A stretch of 64,000 nt of DNA from an uncultured Oscillospiraceae bacterium (GTDB lineage Bacteria > Bacillota > Clostridia > Oscillospirales > Oscillospiraceae), in NCBI GenBank assembly GCA_944386975.1, contig CALXDC010000007.1, forward strand, positions 1 through 64,000, written 5' to 3'. The notes below the pieces were generated by a model. The model worked only from the letters and a program-made list of their open reading frames with translations, made no database searches and was not told the origin of the DNA. Shown one piece after another: positions 49,633 to 59,268 of this stretch. The position numbers and the translations under genes are program-made. Positions within the stretch are counted from its first letter, which is position 1; each line of letters begins with the position of its first letter.

Positions 49633-50124
49633 TCATTCTCTCTCCGGAGAAGCAGTGGGGAGAAGCAGACACACCGCATGGGCGGCGATCCCTTCCCCAG
49701 TACCGGTGAATCCCAGGTGTTCCTCGGTGGTGGCCTTTACATTGACACACCCAACCTCCACCCCCAGGTCTGCCGCCATATTGGCGGCCATGGCCGGCAG
49801 ATGGGACGCCATCTTCGGTGCCTGAGCCACAATGGTGGCGTCGATGTTTCCCACCCGGTATCCCGCTCCGGCGATCAGCGCCCCCACCCGGCGCAGCAGC
49901 GCCCGGCTGTCCGCCCCGGCGTAGACCGGATCCGTGTCGGGAAACTGATGGCCGATGTCCGGCAGGGCCGCAGCCCCCAGCAGCGCGTCCATCACCGCAT
50001 GGAGCAGCACATCCGCGTCGGAGTGGCCCAGAAGCCCCCGCTCCCAGGAAATGGTCACACCTCCCAAAACGAGGGGTCTCCCCTCCACCAGCCGGTGGAC
50101 GTCGTACCCGTGTCCAATCCGCAT
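49633..50124 (-). CDS. ispF: 2-C-methyl-D-erythritol 2,4-cyclodiphosphate synthase
   Basis: Cyclises CDP-methylerythritol phosphate in the non-mevalonate isoprenoid route. The 163-residue protein shows the zinc ligands in GHGYDVHRL (D, H) and [22 protein letters not shown], and the FPDTDP and substrate-binding [14 protein letters not shown] loops. The ATG follows GGAGGGCTGAGT. It lies two bases after ispD, a typical ispD-ispF pair; ispH lies a little further upstream on the same strand. Confidence 0.96.
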   Translation of the reverse strand: MRIGHGYDVHRLVEGRPLVLGGVTISWERGLLGHSDADVLLHAVMDALLGAAALPDIGHQFPDTDPVYAGADSRALLRRVGALIAGAGYRVGNIDATIVAQAPKMASHLPAMAANMAADLGVEVGCVNVKATTEEHLGFTGTGEGIAAHAVCLLLPTASPERE

Positions 50125-50126
50125 AC

Positions 50127-50885
50127 TCAGCCCTCCTCCCGCGCATCCCAGATGGCCTGGGCCAAAACCAAGTCCTCCGGCGTGGTAATCTTGATGTTTT
50201 CATAGCTGCCGCGAGTCAGCATCACCTGCTTGCCGAGGCGCTCCACCGCCCCGCAGTCGTCGGTGGGAGCGATTCCCGCATCCATGGCCGCCTGCAGCGC
50301 CCCCCGCAAAAGGTCGATATCGAAAACCTGAGGGGTCTGTACCGCGAAGAGCCGACTCCGATCCGGCGTGGCGGCGACCACGCCGTCCTCCCCTGCCTCC
50401 TTGATGGTGTCCTTTACCGGCACAGCCGGGGCAGCCGCCCCGCAGGCCGCTGCCTTCTGAACAGCCTCGTCAATCACTTCGGCCGTCACCAGGGGCCTTG
50501 CCCCGTCGTGGACCGCTGCCAGGGTGGCCCGAGGATCGCATTCCTGAAGAGCCTTGGCCACCGACTCCGTCCGGCTTGCTCCGCCTACCACCAACTTCAG
50601 TGGCTTGGCTATGCCGCAGGCCCGACACAGGTCCGCTGCCGCCATCAGATCTTCCTCCCGGGTGGCTACCACGATTTCGCTGATCAATTCCGACCGGGAC
50701 AGAGCCAGCACCGTCCGCGCCAGCACCGACAGTCCCCCTACCTGGGCGAAGAGCTTGTTCTCTCCCCCCATCCTCCGGGAGCTGCCTGCCGCCGGTACCA
50801 CCGCACTGCAAAAGAGGGACGCCTCTCCCCCCTTTCGCTTTTTCTGCAACCAACCAAACATCCGCCTTCCCGCCTTTTCTAACAT
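50127..50885 (-). CDS. ispD: 2-C-methyl-D-erythritol 4-phosphate cytidylyltransferase
   Basis: Attaches CMP to methylerythritol phosphate. The 252-residue protein has the nucleotide loop [16 protein letters not shown] near residue 30, [23 protein letters not shown] and the late [11 protein letters not shown]. The first 25 residues are a basic extension ([11 protein letters not shown]) unusual in IspD. An ATG with AGGAAG is chosen; it overlaps the end of carD by seven bases. An internal start near the VVPAAG motif is possible but has no clear ribosome binding site. Confidence 0.93.
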   Translation of the reverse strand: MLEKAGRRMFGWLQKKRKGGEASLFCSAVVPAAGSSRRMGGENKLFAQVGGLSVLARTVLALSRSELISEIVVATREEDLMAAADLCRACGIAKPLKLVVGGASRTESVAKALQECDPRATLAAVHDGARPLVTAEVIDEAVQKAAACGAAAPAVPVKDTIKEAGEDGVVAATPDRSRLFAVQTPQVFDIDLLRGALQAAMDAGIAPTDDCGAVERLGKQVMLTRGSYENIKITTPEDLVLAQAIWDAREEG

Positions 50886-51388
50886 GACGCTGCTTCCTCT
50901 TTCCCCCTGCCGGGATGCATCCAGTCCTCCAGCCGGTTCTCCATGCTGTGGTAGTTCTCTCCTGTGGCCAGCACCATCTCCGAGAGGAAGATCTGCTTGG
51001 CGCTGTGGAGCATCTTCCTCTCCCCGGTGGAAAGACCCCGCTCCGCATCCCGCAGCATAAGACATTTGATGACCCGGGCCACCTCGTAGAGATCCCCACT
51101 CTTCAGCCGCTCCATATTCTCCCGATAGCGCTTGTTCCAGTTGGTCGTCTCGTCGGTGCTGAGCCCCTCAAAGGCCCCGAACACCGCCGTAGCTGCCGCC
51201 GCGTCCATCACCGGGCGGAGGCCCGCCAGGTGACTTTTCGCCGTGGGGATCTTCAGCACCAGGCCGCTGACCGGCATGGAGAAAACATAGTAGGTCTGGG
51301 TTTTACCGCTGATCCGCTCCTCCACGATCCGGTCGATCACCCCTGCTCCATGCTTGGGGTGGACCACCTTGTCCCCTACCTGAAACAT
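50879..51388 (-). CDS. CarD family transcriptional regulator
   Basis: A 169-residue CarD/CdnL-like protein that binds RNA polymerase beta and stabilises open complexes. The N-terminal RNA-polymerase-interacting Tudor-like domain (MFQVGDKVVHPKHGAGVI, about 1-60) and the helical C-terminal DNA-binding domain (about 70-160) are both present. AAGGGAGGG precedes the ATG. It heads a carD-ispD-ispF unit; carD next to ispD and ispF is a frequent order in Firmicutes. Confidence 0.92.
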   Translation of the reverse strand: MFQVGDKVVHPKHGAGVIDRIVEERISGKTQTYYVFSMPVSGLVLKIPTAKSHLAGLRPVMDAAAATAVFGAFEGLSTDETTNWNKRYRENMERLKSGDLYEVARVIKCLMLRDAERGLSTGERKMLHSAKQIFLSEMVLATGENYHSMENRLEDWMHPGRGKEEAASC

Positions 51389-51437
51389 ACGCCCTCCCTT
51401 TCTTTTCTACCACACATTCTACCACATGTTACCATAT

Positions 51438-51466
51438 ATTGTACCCCACCTTCCAGGCATTTTCAA
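51438..51466 (-). promoter_or_regulatory. Promoter of the carD-ispD-ispF operon
   Basis: TTGAAA and TACAAT are separated by 17 bases. The leader contains repeated TGTGGTA units before the ribosome binding site. Confidence 0.72.
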
Positions 51467-51544
51467 GGATTTGTTCCAAATTATTCCCAATTTTTCCTTT
51501 TTTGAATACACAAGAGGGGAAAATGAAATCATTTCGAATGTGGG

Positions 51545-51584
51545 CAGAAAAGACGCGCCGCAGGACGCTTGGTCCTGCGGCGCG
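51545..51584 (-). terminator. Rho-independent terminator of the ispH-S1 operon
   Basis: A perfect 13-bp GC-rich stem (51554-51566 with 51572-51584), five-base loop and T-rich tail on the minus strand, 19 bases after the stop codon. Confidence 0.88.
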
Positions 51585-51603
51585 TGAATGGCAATATAAG
51601 CGC

Positions 51604-53541
51604 TTACTCGTCGTCGCCGGCGGGGGCAGTCAGCAGAGCCCGGATGGACAGGGAAATCTTCTTTTTGTCCTCATCCACCTCAATGATCTTGGCCTGCACA
51701 GTCTGGCCCTCACTGAGGCACTCGGCGGGGCTCTCGATCCGACGGTCGGCAATCTGGGAGATGTGCACCAAGCCGTCCACACCGGGCACCACCTCGGCAA
51801 AAGCGCCGAAGGTCATCAGCTTGACGATGCGCACATCGGCCACGTCGCCCACCTTGTAGGTCTCCATGAACTTCTCCCAGGGGTTCATGGTGCGGTCCTT
51901 CACACCCAGGGAGATCTTGCGCTTCTCCTTGTCGAAGGAAATGACATACACATCCAGGGTGTCGCCCACCTTCACCAGCTCGCTGGGGTGCTTGATGCGG
52001 CTCCAGGACAGGTCGGAGATATGTACCATCCCGTCCACACCGCCGATGTCCACGAATACGCCGTAGCTGGTCATGGACTTGACAGTACCAGTATAGTGCT
52101 TGCCTTCCTCGATGCCCTCCCAGACGGCGGCAGCGGCGGCCTGACGAGCCTCATAAGCAACAGCACGGATGGAACCCACCACCCGGCGGCGGGCACGGTT
52201 CACCTCGGTGATGCGCAGCTGCACCTTCTGCTTGACCAGCTGGCTGAGATCGGCGCCACGGGGCAGACCGGACTGGGAAGCGGGCACGAATACGCGCACG
52301 CCCTTGATGAAGACCACGATGCCGCCCTTGTTCTCCTCGGAGACAACACCCTCCATGACGGTCTTGTCCTCCACAGCCTGCTCCAGCACGTCCCAGATCT
52401 TGTTGGCGTCCAGGCGCTTCTTGGACAGGGTGGCATAGCCCTCCACGTCGTTGACGCGGATGACGAACAGCTCCACGGTGTCGCCCACCTTCACCACGTC
52501 CTCGGGCTTCATGGTGGGATCGTCCGTCAGCTGATCAATGGGGATGTAGCCCGCCTGCTTGCAGCCCAGGTCGACATGGACTTCAGTAGGGGTGATAGCA
52601 GTGACCACACCGGTGACCTTGTCTCCTGTATTCAAAGTATTAGTATACTGTTCAAACATTTCGGCAAAATTTTCGGTGCCCTCGCTCATGATTTTTTCTT
52701 CGCTCATCGTCTTGTTGACCTCCTTTATGATGCTCGCAGGTGCGGAGGCGCCCGCCGTCAGTCCGGCAATCCGGCAGCCCGCCAGCTTGTCCGGTGTGAT
52801 CTCCCTGGCGTCTTCCACCAGGAAGACCCGAGAACACCGCTCCTGACAGAGCTCGACCAGGTGCCGGCTGTTGGCGCTTTGCCGGTCGCCCACCACCACC
52901 ATCACGTCCACCCGGCCGGCGATTTCTGCCGCTTCCGACTGACGCTTATGCGTAGCAAAACATATTGTATCAAACTTTTTCAGATTTGTACACAGTTTTT
53001 TTGCGATTTTCAGAGATTCTTCCCAAACCTCCCGAATCTGGGTGGTCTGGGCTGCCATGGTGAGAGGCATCTCCGCCGCATGGGGACTGCTCTCCAGCCA
53101 CTGCCGCAGCTCCTCCGGCCCCCGGAATACCAGCACATTCCGGCCCCAGCCACAGATGCCCCGGACCTCCGGATGGCCGGGATCGCCGATCAAGACCATC
53201 TGCCGGCCCTCCTCCGCCGCCTCCCTGGCGATCTCTTGAATGCGCCGGACATGGGGGCAGGTACCGTCCAGCACCTGAGCCCCCCGCTCCTCCAGTGTGT
53301 GGAAGGTGTCCGCCCCCTCTCCGTGGGCACGGACCACCACCGTCTCCCCTGCCGCTGCCTCCTCCGGGGCGGCAATGAGACGAGCGCCCCCCTCGGTGAG
53401 CTGGCGGATGACAGCGGCGTTGTGGATCACCGGCCCCAGCATAGCCGGCCTCCGGCCCTCCTCCACCGCCCCTGTGGCCAGCTCCACCGCCCGGCGCACA
53501 CCGTAGCAGAAGCCGGCGGACTTGGCAAGGATCACTTCCAT
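51604..53541 (-). CDS. ispH: Bifunctional HMBPP reductase (IspH) / S1 RNA-binding protein fusion
   Basis: The N-terminal about 280 residues are IspH, the 4Fe-4S enzyme making IPP and DMAPP; the cluster cysteines C12 (GFCYGV), C95 (GTCPHV) and C194 (TICFATHKRQ) are all present. The C-terminal about 350 residues contain four S1 domains (about 305-375, 390-455, 475-545 and 560-635) as in ribosomal protein S1. Such fusion proteins are known across Clostridia. At 645 residues it matches that size. The boundary at MSEEKIMSEGTENF could also serve as an internal start for S1 alone. It follows plsC by one base on the minus strand. Confidence 0.96.
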   Translation of the reverse strand: MEVILAKSAGFCYGVRRAVELATGAVEEGRRPAMLGPVIHNAAVIRQLTEGGARLIAAPEEAAAGETVVVRAHGEGADTFHTLEERGAQVLDGTCPHVRRIQEIAREAAEEGRQMVLIGDPGHPEVRGICGWGRNVLVFRGPEELRQWLESSPHAAEMPLTMAAQTTQIREVWEESLKIAKKLCTNLKKFDTICFATHKRQSEAAEIAGRVDVMVVVGDRQSANSRHLVELCQERCSRVFLVEDAREITPDKLAGCRIAGLTAGASAPASIIKEVNKTMSEEKIMSEGTENFAEMFEQYTNTLNTGDKVTGVVTAITPTEVHVDLGCKQAGYIPIDQLTDDPTMKPEDVVKVGDTVELFVIRVNDVEGYATLSKKRLDANKIWDVLEQAVEDKTVMEGVVSEENKGGIVVFIKGVRVFVPASQSGLPRGADLSQLVKQKVQLRITEVNRARRRVVGSIRAVAYEARQAAAAAVWEGIEEGKHYTGTVKSMTSYGVFVDIGGVDGMVHISDLSWSRIKHPSELVKVGDTLDVYVISFDKEKRKISLGVKDRTMNPWEKFMETYKVGDVADVRIVKLMTFGAFAEVVPGVDGLVHISQIADRRIESPAECLSEGQTVQAKIIEVDEDKKKISLSIRALLTAPAGDDE

Positions 53542-53542
53542 C

Positions 53543-54148
53543 TCACGCCTGCTCCTTCAAGTGATAGATCCGGTGGAGCAGCTCGTCGGCAAACTGCCGG
53601 TTCTCCTCCGCCGTGGGGCGCCGCCCGGCGCTCTGGGGGCTATAAGGTTCGCCGAAGACGATGGTACTGCGGCGAAACAGCTTCTCCCGCCCACCGCAGT
53701 AGATGGGCACCATGGGCACTCCGGTGCGGGTGGCGAACATCACCGCGCCGCCCTTGGCGGCCACGTCCCCCTCGTTTTTCACCCGCGTCCCCTCGGGGAA
53801 CAGCAGCAGCTTTTCTCCGCCCTGGAGACAGCGCATGGCGGTCTTCATAGCGGCCACGTCGTTGTTCTCCCGGTTCACGGGAAAGGCCCCCAGCTTCAAA
53901 AACAGCCACTTCAAAAAGGCATTGCAGAACAGCTCCATTTTGGCCATGAACCGGATTCCCGAGTCCTTTGGCAGGGCCAGGGCAATCAGAATGGGGTCAA
54001 TGGCGTTGTTGTGATTGGCGCAGAGCACCGCGCCGCCCGCCGGCACGTGCTCCCGGCCGATGACCCGGATAGGGCACAGAAGGGCGAAGATGGGCTTCAC
54101 CACGCAGTAAGCCAATTTGTAAAATCCTTTACTGTATCCCATACTCAT
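53543..54148 (-). CDS. plsC: 1-acyl-sn-glycerol-3-phosphate acyltransferase
   Basis: Membrane-associated acyltransferase that makes phosphatidic acid. The 201-residue protein has an N-terminal hydrophobic helix (about 8-28), the catalytic NHNNAIDP (H-x4-D) motif and FPEGTR. Length is typical of short PlsC proteins. Its ATG overlaps the cmk stop (ATGA), and the cmk-plsC-ispH order is widely conserved in Clostridia. Confidence 0.93.
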   Translation of the reverse strand: MSMGYSKGFYKLAYCVVKPIFALLCPIRVIGREHVPAGGAVLCANHNNAIDPILIALALPKDSGIRFMAKMELFCNAFLKWLFLKLGAFPVNRENNDVAAMKTAMRCLQGGEKLLLFPEGTRVKNEGDVAAKGGAVMFATRTGVPMVPIYCGGREKLFRRSTIVFGEPYSPQSAGRRPTAEENRQFADELLHRIYHLKEQA

Positions 54149-54828
54149 ACGTCCAGCCGCTCCTCAATGGTCTGCCGCAGCAGCGCGCAGCTCTGCGCAA
54201 AGGTATTGCCCGTGGTGTCCAGCAAGACGGCATCCGCCGCCGGACGAAGGGGGGAAGAAGAGCGGTGGGAATCGTTGTAATCCCGTTCCCGGGTCTCCGC
54301 CAGCAGCTGGTCGTAGTCCTGGGGAGTTCCCCGCTCTTGGAGCTCCAGATACCGCCGCCGGGCCCGGTCCTCCGGGGAGGCGGTGAGGAAAATCTTCACG
54401 TCCGCCTGGGGCAGCACCACGGTACCGATGTCCCGCCCGTCCATGATCACGTCGTACCGCCGGGCCATCTCCCGCTGCATCTCCAGCAGGAAGGCCCGCA
54501 CCGCCGGGATGGCGGACACCCGGGAGGCATATAGAGAGATCTCCGGCAGGCGGATTTCCCCTGTCACGTCCTCCCCGTTGAGGAGCATGTGCTGCAGCCC
54601 CTCGGCGTCATAGGTCATCTCCACCTTCAGCTCCCCCAGCAGCGCCTCGATGGCGTTGGCGTCGGCGGGGTCCAGGCCCCGGCGCTTGGCGGCGCAGCCC
54701 ACCGTGCGGTAGATGGCCCCCGTGTCCACATAGCGGAATCCCAGCGCCTTGGCCACAGCCCGGGCCAGGGTGCTCTTCCCTGCGCCGGAGGGCCCGTCGA
54801 TGGCCACGGCGCGTCTCTTCTCACTCAT
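54145..54828 (-). CDS. cmk: Cytidylate kinase
   Basis: Phosphorylates CMP and dCMP. The 227-residue protein has the P-loop DGPSGAGKST near residue 11, the RYVDTGAIYRT substrate loop, MDGRDIGTVVLP and the lid RARRRYLEL. GGAGAG precedes the ATG; an in-frame GTG seven codons upstream is less favoured. It starts 14 bases after the flavoprotein gene. Confidence 0.95.
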   Translation of the reverse strand: MSEKRRAVAIDGPSGAGKSTLARAVAKALGFRYVDTGAIYRTVGCAAKRRGLDPADANAIEALLGELKVEMTYDAEGLQHMLLNGEDVTGEIRLPEISLYASRVSAIPAVRAFLLEMQREMARRYDVIMDGRDIGTVVLPQADVKIFLTASPEDRARRRYLELQERGTPQDYDQLLAETRERDYNDSHRSSSPLRPAADAVLLDTTGNTFAQSCALLRQTIEERLDV

Positions 54829-54841
54829 ACGCTTCTCTCCT

Positions 54842-56089
54842 CTATTCACTCATCGCGGCGAAGGCCGCGTGTTGTCCCGCTACATAGCCGGTGGACCAGG
54901 CAATCTGCAGGTTGAATCCGCCGGTGTAGGCGTCCACATCCAGCACCTCCCCGGCGAAGTAAAGCCCCGCCGTCCGTTTGGATTCCATGGTAGAAGGATT
55001 TACTTCCCCCACCTTCACGCCGCCGGAGGTGATGATGGCCTCCTCCACCGGCCTGGGGCCCCGGACGTCCACGGTGAAGTGCTTCAAAAGCTCCAGCAGC
55101 GTCCTTCGCTGCTCCCGGGTGATGTCGTGAACCTTCTCACGGGGAGAGATCCCCGAGCGGTCAATCACCACCGAGATCATCTTCCGGGGCAGCAGGTCCC
55201 CTAAAGCATTGCCGAAGTCGCTGTTGGCATATTTGGAAAAATCTGACAGTAGGCGGCGGTCCAGAGCCCCCTCATCCAGAGCGGGCTTCAGGTCGATCTC
55301 CAGCCGGTATCTCTTTTTCCCGAACTGCCGCATATGGGCGGAGGCAGACAGCACCAGAGGGCCGCTGACCCCGAAATGGGTGAACAGCATCTCCCCAAAA
55401 TCGGTGTAAAGTTTTTTCCCTTCCTCCCATACGGTGAGAGAGACGTTGCGGAGACTGAGGCCCTGCATCCGCTGGCAGTCTCCCCCTTCCGTCTCCAGAG
55501 GAATCAGGGAGCCCCGGGTGGGGACGATGGTGTGACCTGCCGCCTCTGCCATGCGGTAACCGTCGCCGGTACTGCCGGTGAGGGGATAAGAAAGGCCCCC
55601 GGTGGCCACAATCACCGCTCGGGCAGGCCAGGTTTCCCCCTCGCCTCCGGCTCCCTTCACGGCTCCGCTCTCCAGCAAAAGAGATTCTGCCCGTTTTCGA
55701 ATCCAGATAACCCCCAGAGCTTTCAGCCGCCGCTCCAAGGCGGCGCTGACATCGAAGGAGCGATCGCTGACGGGATAAACCCGGTTCCCCCGTTCCGTCT
55801 TCAACGGTACCCCCAGCCCCTCGAAAAAAGAGATGGTATCCCCGCTATCCATTTGAGAAAAAGCACTGTAAAGGAATTTCCCGTTACATGGTATATTGGC
55901 CATCAGCTCCTGAACGGAGCAGTTGTTGGTCAGGTTGCACCGGCCCTTGCCGGTAATATTCAGCTTTTTTCCAAGGCGGCTGTTGGGCTCCAGGAGGCAG
56001 ACCTTCGCCCCCTGTTCTGCCGCGGCGATGGCCGCCATCATCCCGGCGGCCCCGCCGCCGATCACCAGTACGTCCCAGTCATTCCTCAT
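54842..56089 (-). CDS. NAD(P)/FAD-dependent oxidoreductase (HI0933/YhiN-like flavoprotein)
   Basis: A 415-residue flavoprotein of the HI0933 family. FAD-binding motifs are VLVIGGGAAGMMAAIAAAEQG near the start, GRCNLTNN (about 48-55), an IVATGG-type segment, and the C-terminal GLYFAGEVLDVDAYTGGFNLQIAWSTG. Substrate is unknown; proposed roles include quinone or tRNA-related reductions. The ATG overlaps the last codons of the RpiR gene by 11 bases. Synteny with cmk is usual in Clostridia. Confidence 0.9.
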   Translation of the reverse strand: MRNDWDVLVIGGGAAGMMAAIAAAEQGAKVCLLEPNSRLGKKLNITGKGRCNLTNNCSVQELMANIPCNGKFLYSAFSQMDSGDTISFFEGLGVPLKTERGNRVYPVSDRSFDVSAALERRLKALGVIWIRKRAESLLLESGAVKGAGGEGETWPARAVIVATGGLSYPLTGSTGDGYRMAEAAGHTIVPTRGSLIPLETEGGDCQRMQGLSLRNVSLTVWEEGKKLYTDFGEMLFTHFGVSGPLVLSASAHMRQFGKKRYRLEIDLKPALDEGALDRRLLSDFSKYANSDFGNALGDLLPRKMISVVIDRSGISPREKVHDITREQRRTLLELLKHFTVDVRGPRPVEEAIITSGGVKVGEVNPSTMESKRTAGLYFAGEVLDVDAYTGGFNLQIAWSTGYVAGQHAAFAAMSE

Positions 56090-56945
56090 TGGATTCACCA
56101 AACACTCCGTATTCCTCCCAGATATGCTCCAGACTGCCGAAGATCTGGGAAATATCCGCGTTTTTCCGCTGCCCCGCCGCCACAATGAGGGCGTTAAGCA
56201 GACTAAAGGGGGCCACCAAAGAGTCCACAAAAGAGATCATGTCGCTGCGGGCGGTGAGGTTGGCGGTGGCCATGGGGTACAGGGGGGAGCTGGGGCCGTC
56301 GGTGACAGCGATAATCTTGGCCCCCCGGTCCCGGGCGAAACGGACCCCCACGGCAGTGCTGCTGGAATATCGGGGGAAGGTAATGCCAATGAGCACGTCC
56401 TCCGGCCCAATGCGGAGGATCTTCTCCAGAATATCCCCGGCGCTGTTGGCAGTTACCAGCACCACATTATCAAAAATCAGGTGGAAGTAAAAGTGGAGGT
56501 ACCCTGCCAGAAAGGAGCTGGACCGAACCCCCAAAATGTAGATGTGCCGGGCAGCCACCAGCTCCTCCACTGCCACCCGGAAGTCCTCCCGGCTCACCTC
56601 GTCCACAGCCTGGCGGATCTTTTCCATATCGGCATGAAGGACCGTGGTGATGAGGTCCGGCCCGCTGAAGCGGTCGGTAGAGGCCTCGATGCGCTGGAGG
56701 GAGGTGAGACGGCTGCGGACCAGCTCCTGGAGGGCCTTCTGCATGGCGGGATACCCGTCGTAGCCCAGGGAGCCGGCAAAGCGGACCACCGTGGACTCGC
56801 TGACTCCGGTGATGCAGCCCAGCCGTCCGGCGGTCATGAAAGCCGCCTTGTCATAGTTTTCCAGTATGTAGGTCCCGATCCGCTTCTGCCCCTTGGAAAA
56901 GCCGGACAGGTTCTGTTGTATGGTATGGAGCACGTTTTTCTGCAC
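56079..56945 (-). CDS. MurR/RpiR family transcriptional regulator
   Basis: A 288-residue regulator with the N-terminal RpiR helix-turn-helix (about 1-75, SESTVVRFAGSLGYDGYPAMQK) and a C-terminal SIS sugar-phosphate-binding domain (about 125-265, GVRSSSFLAG and VLIGITFPRYSSST). The ligand is probably a sugar phosphate. The start is a GTG with GAGGGAG upstream. No sugar pathway genes are nearby; it sits between the pseudouridine synthase and the flavoprotein, so it may regulate distant genes. Confidence 0.9.
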   Translation of the reverse strand: MQKNVLHTIQQNLSGFSKGQKRIGTYILENYDKAAFMTAGRLGCITGVSESTVVRFAGSLGYDGYPAMQKALQELVRSRLTSLQRIEASTDRFSGPDLITTVLHADMEKIRQAVDEVSREDFRVAVEELVAARHIYILGVRSSSFLAGYLHFYFHLIFDNVVLVTANSAGDILEKILRIGPEDVLIGITFPRYSSSTAVGVRFARDRGAKIIAVTDGPSSPLYPMATANLTARSDMISFVDSLVAPFSLLNALIVAAGQRKNADISQIFGSLEHIWEEYGVFGESNEE

Positions 56946-56963
56946 GCCGCTCCCTCCTCAGCT

Positions 56964-57683
56964 TTAGCTTTGTTTTGGTTTTCCTGTGAGGCGGCAGACC
57001 TCCTCCGCCGTCAGGGGCCGCCAGGCCCCCTCCTCCAGATTTCCCAGGACGACCCCCTGCTCCGATACTCGCAGAAGCGTGTCCACCGTCAGCCCCGCCT
57101 TGGCGCAGAGACGGCGGATCTGCCGCTTGCGTCCCTCGTGGATGGTGAACTCCAGAAGAGCCCGACCGCCGTTGCGGCGAAGGATGCGCACCTTGGCGGG
57201 GCGCACCGGCTCCCCATCCAAATCGGTGATGGAGGTAAGGCGGCGGACCGTGTCCTCCTCCATCCCCCGCACTGCCACATGGTAGACCTTGTCCACCTGG
57301 TGGCTGGGGTGGAGAACGGCGTGAGCGAAGTCTCCGTCATCGGTGAGGAGCAGCAGGCCTTGAGACTCCACGTCCAGCCGCCCCACCGGGTATACCCGGC
57401 GGCCGCAGTTTGCCACCAGCTCTGTCACCAGATGGGCGGCGTGGGGATCCGAGAGGGTACAGGCGTAGCCCCGGGGCTTGTTGAGCATCAGGTACACGGG
57501 TTCCCTTTTCCCGGGCAGGGGCTTACCGTCTACCCGAATATCATCGATCTCCGGATCCGCCTGGTCCCCCAGCCGGACCTTTTCCCCGTTCACAGTCACC
57601 CTTCCAGCCTCAATCCAGGCCTCCGCCGTCCGACGGGAGCACAGCCCCACCCCGGACAGCAGCTTCTGCAGCCGCTGACGCAC
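56964..57683 (-). CDS. rluB: Ribosomal large subunit pseudouridine synthase (RsuA/RluB family)
   Basis: A 239-residue enzyme converting uridine to pseudouridine in rRNA. It has an N-terminal S4 RNA-binding domain (about 1-60) and the RsuA-type catalytic motif VGRLDVESQGLLLLTDDG with its aspartate. RluB rather than RsuA or RluE is inferred from synteny with scpAB, seen in Bacillus. The start is a GTG with GGAGGG upstream; longer in-frame starts overlap the dacF-like gene. Confidence 0.9.
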   Translation of the reverse strand: MRQRLQKLLSGVGLCSRRTAEAWIEAGRVTVNGEKVRLGDQADPEIDDIRVDGKPLPGKREPVYLMLNKPRGYACTLSDPHAAHLVTELVANCGRRVYPVGRLDVESQGLLLLTDDGDFAHAVLHPSHQVDKVYHVAVRGMEEDTVRRLTSITDLDGEPVRPAKVRILRRNGGRALLEFTIHEGRKRQIRRLCAKAGLTVDTLLRVSEQGVVLGNLEEGAWRPLTAEEVCRLTGKPKQS

Positions 57684-57702
57684 CCGCGCTCCCTCCTCTC
57701 CT

Positions 57703-58764
57703 CTACTTTTCCGGACAGCCCGCCGCCAGAGCCGCATCGGCCCCGCACAACAGCCTCGTCCGCCCGATCTCTTCATTTCCCAGGAAAATTGCCGCCTCCC
57801 CCACTACGGCCCCCTTCACCAGCGGAGCCGCCAGGGCCTCCGGCAGCTCCAGGCGCAATTGGACCTGTTCCCCCGCTGCCAGGGGATAGGCAATCTCCTG
57901 TTCCGCCTCCACCGCAACCGCTGTGAGGCTTCCGTACTTTACAGGCAGTTCCGCCACCTTTTCGCCATCTGTCAGTAATACTGACCGTGGAAAGGCGGAA
58001 AACCCATAGTCCAGCAGGGCCTTATGGTCCTCCCAGTCCCTGCTGTCCTTCAGGGTTACGGCAATCAGCGTTTGTCCATTTCGTGTTGCGGCGGACACCA
58101 GGGTCCGGCCTGCCGTTTTGGTATAGCCGGTTTTCACGCCCACGCAGCCCTCATACCAGCCCAAGAGCTTGTTGTGGTTCACCAGGGTCCGCTCCCCCAC
58201 GGTGACGGACCGGGCGGAGACAATGGCCTGAAAATCCTCCCGGGCCAGCGCTGCACGGGTCAGCACTGCCATATCCCGAGCGGTGGAGAAGTGGGCCGGA
58301 TCGTCCAGGCCGCTGGGGTTGGCGAAGGAGGTGTTGGTCATGCCAAGCTCCTTCGCCCTGGCGTTCATGGCGGCCACAAAGTCCTCCACCGTGCCGCTGA
58401 CGCATCGGGCCACCGCCAGAGCGGCGTCGTTGCCCGAGGGCAGCATCAGCCCATACAACAGGGCTTCCAAGGTCAGGGTCTCCCCCGCCTTCAGGTACAT
58501 GGAGGAGCCTTCCGCCATATCCTCCCCGGTGACGGTGTACTCCGTGGCCGGGTCGCACTGCTCCAGGGCCACCAAGGCCGTCATAATCTTGGTGATACTG
58601 GCGATTGGCATAGGCTGGTCCGGGTTGTGGGCGTATAAAATCCGCCCACTCTCCCCATCCATCAGCACAGCCGCCGCCGCAGAGGTTCCCACAGCCTTCG
58701 CCGGGACCGACGCCAATACTGTCAGCACAGCCGCCAGCAAAAGGGTGACCGTTCGTCTCTTCAT
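57703..58764 (-). CDS. D-alanyl-D-alanine carboxypeptidase (S11 family, DacF/DacB-like)
   Basis: A penicillin-binding protein trimming pentapeptide cross-links of peptidoglycan. The 353-residue protein has a signal peptide (1-24) and all three catalytic motifs: SxxK at S56-K59 (ASITKIM), SGN at 110-112 and KTG around 213 (VKTGYTKTAG). The C-terminal domain (about 265-350) matches PBP5_C. In spore formers a paralogue of this kind (DacF/DacB) acts on the spore cortex, in line with the gerW neighbour. AGAGGATC precedes the ATG. Confidence 0.92.
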   Translation of the reverse strand: MKRRTVTLLLAAVLTVLASVPAKAVGTSAAAAVLMDGESGRILYAHNPDQPMPIASITKIMTALVALEQCDPATEYTVTGEDMAEGSSMYLKAGETLTLEALLYGLMLPSGNDAALAVARCVSGTVEDFVAAMNARAKELGMTNTSFANPSGLDDPAHFSTARDMAVLTRAALAREDFQAIVSARSVTVGERTLVNHNKLLGWYEGCVGVKTGYTKTAGRTLVSAATRNGQTLIAVTLKDSRDWEDHKALLDYGFSAFPRSVLLTDGEKVAELPVKYGSLTAVAVEAEQEIAYPLAAGEQVQLRLELPEALAAPLVKGAVVGEAAIFLGNEEIGRTRLLCGADAALAAGCPEK

Positions 58765-58840
58765 GATCCTCTTCCCCTCGTCTCATGGTTCTCTCAGCAT
58801 GGACGGGAGCAGAGAATTTTACACTGGAAACTTTTAGAAC

Positions 58841-59254
58841 TCAGAATTCCTCCCCAGTTTCTGGGGTATTTTCCTGGTTTTTCTTCATCAGACCGGATAC
58901 CTTGTCCATCAAATCCGGCACCATCTCCACAATGCGGTCCACCGTGGACACGGCAGGCACCGCCACCGGCAGCACCCGGACGGTCCCCTCTTTCACCACC
59001 AGAAAGGCCACGGGAGTGATCTTCACACCGGAGGCCACACCGGCTCCCACGTTCTGAGGGGCGGGAGGATTTCCCTTGCCGCCGTACTCGCCGCCGCCGC
59101 CCCCAAAACCAAAGGAGACCTTGGAGATGGGGATGAGCGTCACGTCCCCGGTCACGATGGGCTGGCCCACGATGGTGTTGGCATCCACCATCTCCCGGAC
59201 CTTCCCCATGGCGTCCTGCATCACTTCACTGAGAGGATGATTCCTGTTTTCCAT
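58841..59254 (-). CDS. gerW: GerW family sporulation protein (YtfJ)
   Basis: A 137-residue cytoplasmic protein of the GerW/YtfJ family, needed for germination in Bacillus. The family centre is clear: VIGQPIVTGDVTLIPISKVSFGFGGGGGEYG and VASGVKITPVAFLVVKEG, with a glycine-rich loop. AAAGGAAGCAGCC precedes the ATG. The neighbour upstream is the DUF2953 protein, with which ytfJ is paired in Bacillus (ytfI-ytfJ). Confidence 0.93.
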   Translation of the reverse strand: MENRNHPLSEVMQDAMGKVREMVDANTIVGQPIVTGDVTLIPISKVSFGFGGGGGEYGGKGNPPAPQNVGAGVASGVKITPVAFLVVKEGTVRVLPVAVPAVSTVDRIVEMVPDLMDKVSGLMKKNQENTPETGEEF

Positions 59255-59268
59255 GGCTGCTTCCTTTC